This document shows positions 6,736 to 10,902 of a DNA stretch of 10,902 nt, piece by piece. The stretch comes from Chrysochromulina tobinii. Its lineage: Eukaryota > Haptophyta > Prymnesiales > Chrysochromulinaceae. Below the pieces are notes generated by a model. The model saw only the letters and a list, made by a program, of their open reading frames with translations, made no database searches and had not been told where the DNA came from. Positions within the stretch are counted from its first letter, which is position 1, and every line of letters begins with the position of its first letter. The stretch lies in assembly GCA_001275005.1 (NCBI GenBank), contig JWZX01001406.1, positions 1 through 10,902 on the forward strand. The letters are read 5' to 3'. The position numbers and the translations under genes were made by a program.

Positions 6736-9700
6736 GCCTTGGCCGCTCATTAAGCTCATCGACACCGATACGCCTGATCGCAGCTCGCCCACGGGCATCA
6801 CCCACTCGCCCAGCCTCAGCGTCTGCAGCGCGCGGCCCGCCGAGACGAGCGCGAGCGCCTCGTCTGTGCCCACCTCGAGGCCGCCGAGGTCGAGGTTGCG
6901 CAGGTGCGCCGCGAGCGTGTGCACGCTCTGCACCAGGTCGGCGCGCACCTCGGGGCCGAAGACGCTCCCATCCGAGCTGGGCCTCAGCCCGCCCATCCGC
7001 AGCTCGACCAGCGACACAGCAGGTATGAGAGCTGCGACGACCATGCCGCCCTCATCGCCGATCTCCTTGTCCTTCAGGTCGAGCTCGGTGATGGAGTCGG
7101 CGCGCATCTCCTTGATCGGGATCCCGTTGAACATCTCGATCTTGAGGTTGCCGATGACTTCGGCTGAGAGCTGCGCAGCGCTGTCACCCGTGATGTTGTT
7201 GCCGCGCACGTCGATGCGTGTTAATGAGCCCGTAGCAATGTCCGATGCGAAAAGGATGATGTCCGCTGGGCCGAGGCTCGCTTGAGCCGGAGCCGGTCTT
7301 CCAAACATATCGCCTCCCAAATTTGAAAACTGATTGGCAAAGTCGGCCTCCTTCTGGTCGCGTTTGATGCCAAAGAGCATGATGCCCTTCATGACACCGA
7401 TCTTGGCGAGCACCTTGGCCGACTCCCTGTTCAACTTGTTGCCGCGCAGGTTGCACTCGGTGATCATTGTAGAAGTAGAGAGGTACTCAGCCAGTGGCGT
7501 AGCGATCCCAGGGCCCAAGTTCTCGCCGGACAGGTCCCATGCAGTGATCTTGCTGGTGGGGCTGTCGCGCAGGGCGTTGAAGATGCTGGTCCAGCCCTCG
7601 TCGCCCAAGTTGTTGCCGCACACGTCGACGCTTGTTAGCAGAGCAGTTACCGCGTGGCCGCTCTGCAGCAACCCGCAGAGCCGCTCGAGGGCCACTCTGT
7701 TGGCGCCGTTTGCGGTCAGATCCGTCCCCTTGTACGAGAGCGAGGTCACGCTCGGACTCAACGCCCAGCATGCGACCGCGAGGGTTTCAGGGCTCGCCTT
7801 GACGCCCTCCAGGTTGATGCTCAAGGGCACCTCCTTAGCGGCGGCGTGCCACGCGAGGCAGCAGAGCCCGTCGGCCTCATTGCGCGACATTGTAAGAGCA
7901 AGAGCGGGATCGGGAGCGGAAGTGGCACCGCCGGACAGACCGGCACCGCCAAAGCCGACAGCACCCCCGCCGAAGCCGACAGCACCCCCGCCAAAGCCAG
8001 CAGCAGCACCCCCGCCAAAGGGAGACGGCGCAGCTCCAAACAAATTTGGCTGTGCGGCTCCAAGGAGGCCACCGCCGCCGAGACCTCCCGCCGCTGCAAC
8101 GCCGAATGGTCCCACTGCGGCGCCAAACGGGTTCTTCGGCGCTGCCCCGAAGGCATTTGGGGCTTGGCAGGCAGGAGCAGGCGCTGCCCCAAAGGGGGAT
8201 GGGCCAGCTCCGAAAGGCGTCGTTACCAGCGCAGAAGCAGCCCCAGCAGCGACAAACTGCGACGCGGCGGCGGCAATTTCCTCGCCACCGCCGTCCAGCT
8301 CACGTAGCAGCGCCTCGGCCTCCGTGCCAAGCCTCTGCTGGAGCCAAGCCCGTGGCCGCGCCGCGAGCGCCTTCAGCCCCTCGGGCCAGCGAGAAATACC
8401 ATCTGCGAGAGCCACCGCCTCCTGGATGGCGTCGCCGAGCGGGCCGTTCTCATTGTAGTGCGTCACCTCGTGCTCGGCGAGGGGCGCGAGCATGCCCTCG
8501 AAGAAGCGATCCACGGCCGGGCAGCGGCCGTCGGCGTCGCGGAGTCGCACCCACGCCGGATTGGTCTCGACATCACGCTGCGCGCCGCGCCGCAGCTGCT
8601 CGACCATGTCGCGCACGACCTTCTGCCGTTTGCCGAGCACCTGCTCAATCGTGAGCGCCGTCAGGTTGATGGAGAAGCTGCACTCGATCACAACGACCGA
8701 ACCATCGATGCGTGTGCGCAGCACCTCGATGCCGGTGAGTGGCCCAAAGCTGCACATGCCATGCACGGGAGCGAGAGCGATCCGGCATGCAATCGGGCGC
8801 GTCAGGATGCACAAGGCGAGCGCGTGCGCAGCGGCGGGACCGCACAGAGATGCAATCGGGGACGGGTTGTCACATCAGAGAGGAGGTGGTGTGCGCGCAC
8901 AGGATCTCTCTCTCGTGCGGGTACTGCGAGAGGCGGCTGATATCGGCGCCCCGATTGACCATGCCCTGCTGCACCTCGATTACGATGCCCATGCATGGAG
9001 CTTGTTTTGCGCCCCGGCCATCCGACGCATACCCCATGGCTACTGCTTGCTCCGTGGTCGTCGACATGAAGGCCTTCTCGACGCCGCCTCGCACGCCGAA
9101 CTCGTTCGGGATCCAAAACTCGCTCGGGAGCTTCATCCCGGCGATGCCGCGGTAGACCTTGATGGCCTTGGTGAGCTTGCCTAGCTTGATGATCGCCGAG
9201 TTGATGGCGTGCAGCGTCGTCGTGTACTTGTTCAGCGACTGCTTGGCCACCTCGAAGGCGATCTTGCCCGCCGCCACCAAAAAGAGCTTGTCGCGCGGCA
9301 TCGAGCCGAGGTACGCGTCGGCAACGTCCTTGGGGCAGCAGAGGCTCACCATCTGGTTGCGTAGGAAAGGAATCTCGGATGCGAGGCCGCGGAGCAGAGC
9401 ATTATACTTGACAAACATCGGCCCCGTGTATAAACACGCGGCGATGATTTCCTCCAACATCAACTCGGGCTGGTTGGCCTCACGAAGATGCCGGTTGTTG
9501 TCGGCGACGGCCGCCTCCAGTGCCTCGAGAGAGCGGCGCCGCCGAGCGCACGCCCTGTCGGGCAACTTTGCCGCGGACTCGATCGGCCAGCACGGGATAC
9601 GAAGCTGCTCGGGGGTCACCTCCGCACTTGCCACGAAATGCCACTCGATCCGCGACTGCGTCTCCACGCCGTAGTTGCTCGTGGTGAAGACGTCGGACGA

Positions 9701-10435
9701 CTCGGTGCCGGGGCCTTTCAAGTGGTCGTTCCGGATCCCCTCAAGCACCTTGGGATTGGGCGAGCCCACAATGCCTTCGAGGCCCCCAAAGAACGTATCG
9801 AGGGTCGAGTACGAAAGCGCCACCGCTCCGGCAAACTTGCTCTCCAAGTTCTTGCTCGTCGCCGCACCCACACTCTGCAGCGTACGCACCTCGTTCCAAA
9901 CCATATCAACCACGGTGGCCAGAAAGGCCCTCGTGCCGAGGAGCTGGGCGACCTGCTCGCGCGATTTCAGGCCCTTGACATACTCCAAGGCAGCGCCGGG
10001 ATCGCTGGCCCGCTGCTCAGCTGCCAGCGGGGCTAGCAGCGCCGCCGCGACCGCGCGATGCACGCACACGCCCTTGATCCACTCGACGGTGCGCCACTCC
10101 TCCGTAGGGCTCCCGTCCTCGTCCGCAAGGAGCTCGAGAGTGACGTCCTCGGCTTCAACTCCTTGAGCTCGTGATGCTGCGTCTGCCTGTTGTGTTGCTG
10201 CGGGCGGCGGCGATGGAGGCGTCGCAGCACCTTGCAGTGTTGCCACCGTTGCGGCGAACGCCTGGGCTGCCTCGAGCTGCGCCTTGAGCTGCGTGACAGT
10301 GTCATTGGCCAGTCGCCTCGCGTCCTCGACTGCGTCCTCCTTCAGTAGTCTGATCTCACTGGCAGCGGAGCTGAACTGAGCCCCGCCCTCTGCCAGCTTC
10401 TGCTCCACCTGTCGCACCCTGGCCGCTGTCGACAT
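6655..10435 (-). CDS. Mono-ADP-ribosyltransferase (R-S-E type) with FG repeats and leucine-rich repeats
   Basis: Exon 1 is 10435-8901 and exon 2 is 8749-6655. The protein is predicted to transfer ADP-ribose from NAD to an unknown target. Residues 1-65 form a charged coiled coil (RVRQVEQKLAEG onward), followed by a Pro/Ala linker. Residues about 140-420 are a conserved-looking helical region (SYSTLDTFFGGLEGIVG, LYTGPMFVKYNALLRGL). The ART core follows: YRGIAG (R429), GGVEKAFMSTTTEQ (S458-T-T) and HEREI (E508-x-E510), an intact R-S-E set. Residues about 690-785 carry ten FG dipeptides. About ten ribonuclease-inhibitor-like LRRs then run to about residue 1182 (LTSVDVCGNNLGDEG, ITELDLKDKEIGDEG). 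I start at the first in-frame ATG (10435, G at -3), because the frame extends upstream only from a GTG at 10537. There is no signal peptide, so it is probably cytosolic or nuclear. The C-terminal end is uncertain (see 6570-6735). I recall similar ART-LRR proteins from haptophytes. Confidence 0.85.
7930..8230 (-). repeat. FG-repeat coding segment of the ART-LRR protein
   Basis: The coding strand gives PFGAGPSPFGAAPAP, NAFGAAPKNPFGAAVGPFG, NLFGAAPSPFGGG and three GFGGGA-type units, ten FG dipeptides in about 95 residues rich in Gly, Ala and Pro. The three GFGG units are short tandem duplications at the DNA level. FG dipeptides spaced in disordered sequence are the hallmark of nucleoporins; their role in an ART protein is unknown. 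Confidence 0.85.
8750..8900 (-). other. Predicted phase-2 GT-AG intron in the ART-LRR gene
   Basis: Without splicing the first frame ends SSLM-stop just after HEREIL, in the middle of the ART core, while the next frame resumes with FGPLTGIEVL. Removing ATCCT|GTGCGC ... TGTGCAG|CTTTGG (151 bases) joins the two so that the ART strand after the E-x-E motif is continuous. Inside, ATGCAATCGGG occurs twice (8787 and 8850). The donor GTGCGC resembles GTGTGC of the other predicted intron. Confidence 0.85.
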
Positions 10436-10744
10436 GTCCCGTAAGTCGGCACACACCACCAGGTCGGAACTCCGCTCGCTTTTCCCACAGAACACAAATT
10501 CACAGTCACACCAACACGTATGAACGAACTCTCGCACTCTCCGCTTCTCATGCTCGCGAGGTAAAACGCGTATCGCGCTCGCAGATACGGTTCTGTCTCC
10601 AACGGCCGAGCGGAGGTGAGTTTCTGGACACGTATCGTATACCTGCCCTTCCCGGTTCCTGCCGGCGGGGCCATATTGTCGCCTAACGCCGCGCTCATGA
10701 TCGTCGCCGAATAGGGCCTGCGGCGACGATCGGCCGATGGAACT

Positions 10745-10800
10745 CGGCCTCGGGGCCTCGGTGATCGGGGCCTGCGGGTTAGCCTGCGGGGCCTCTGGCT
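10745..10800. repeat. Imperfect CGGGGCCT repeats
   Basis: CGGGGCCT occurs about three times, at roughly 15- to 25-base spacing, with related CTCGG and CTGCGGG pieces between. It is short and degenerate, and no function is apparent. Confidence 0.5.
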
Positions 10801-10814
10801 GCGGGGGGGAATTC

Positions 10815-10875
10815 GAGATACATGTATCTCAAATGCATCCAAGCGCCCCCGCAAGTAGGGCTCGAGATACGTATC
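10815..10875. repeat. GATAC/GTATC palindromes near the window edge
   Basis: GAGATACATGTATCTC at 10815-10830 is a perfect 16-bp palindrome. GATACGTATC at 10866-10875 is a perfect 10-bp palindrome within CGAGATACGTATCCTCG. Further half sites, GTATCC and GTATCTGACA, follow to the end of the window. The pattern could be a clustered binding site or the inverted-repeat edge of a small mobile element continuing beyond the window. Confidence 0.6.
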
Positions 10876-10902
10876 CTCGAATGTATCCCTTTGTATCTGA
10901 CA

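Larger units (their letters stand above)
10436..10902. promoter_or_regulatory. Upstream region of the ART-LRR gene; no gene seen
   Basis: No open frame here looks like protein: those present are Arg-rich or Cys-rich strings without motifs. The first 100 bases are probably 5' leader. Beyond them lie imperfect CGGGGCCT repeats (about 10747-10795) and GATAC/GTATC palindromes (10815-10875). I see no clear TATA box. An upstream exon cannot be excluded. Confidence 0.4.

Noticed and set aside
7334-8458. Plus-strand 374-codon frame with Pro-rich sequence
   Set aside because: It is antisense to the FG and LRR coding exon; the Pro-rich part is the reverse complement of the Gly/Phe repeats.
10436-10537. 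N-terminal extension of the ART-LRR protein from 10537
   Set aside because: The codon at 10537 is GTG, not ATG; the extension is Cys-rich and unlike the rest. The first ATG is at 10435.

Overview
The window looks like nuclear DNA of a GC-rich eukaryote, most likely a unicellular alga; a haptophyte of the Emiliania/Chrysochromulina type is my inference. The reasons are two long multi-domain genes that read well only if GT-AG introns of 151 and about 201 bp are removed, Ala/Glu/Lys-rich and FG-rich low-complexity protein, trinucleotide and purine-rich satellites, and an ADP-ribosyltransferase plus leucine-rich-repeat protein of a type I recall from haptophyte genomes (unverified). I see no bacterial operon structure or Shine-Dalgarno sites, and no tRNA, rRNA, CRISPR array or transposase.

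Both genes lie on the minus strand, head to tail. The right half (10435 down to 6655) holds an ART-LRR gene: an N-terminal coiled coil, a conserved helical region, a mono-ADP-ribosyltransferase fold with an intact R-S-E motif set, an FG-repeat segment and about ten ribonuclease-inhibitor-like leucine-rich repeats. Its C-terminal LRR coding potential changes frame near 6740, so the annotated stop at 6655 may not be the ancestral end.

Positions 6654 to 6008 hold the frame-shifted LRR remnant, a purine-rich GGC/GAG minisatellite, and a short AT-richer stretch that probably contains the promoter of the next gene. The left half (6007 down to 1, running off the window) holds one very large gene. 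Its main reading frame has no stop from 5128 to position 1, about 1,700 codons. It encodes a protein of at least 1,935 residues with an OTU-type cysteine protease (deubiquitinase-like) domain between two Glu-Lys-Ala repeat blocks, then an acidic stretch, two near-identical 30-residue repeats, helical segments, a globular region with a cysteine cluster, and an acidic/proline-rich tail. The long plus-strand open frames opposite it are antisense shadows.

One gene suggests ubiquitin removal and the other protein ADP-ribosylation. Whether the two work together cannot be decided from position alone.
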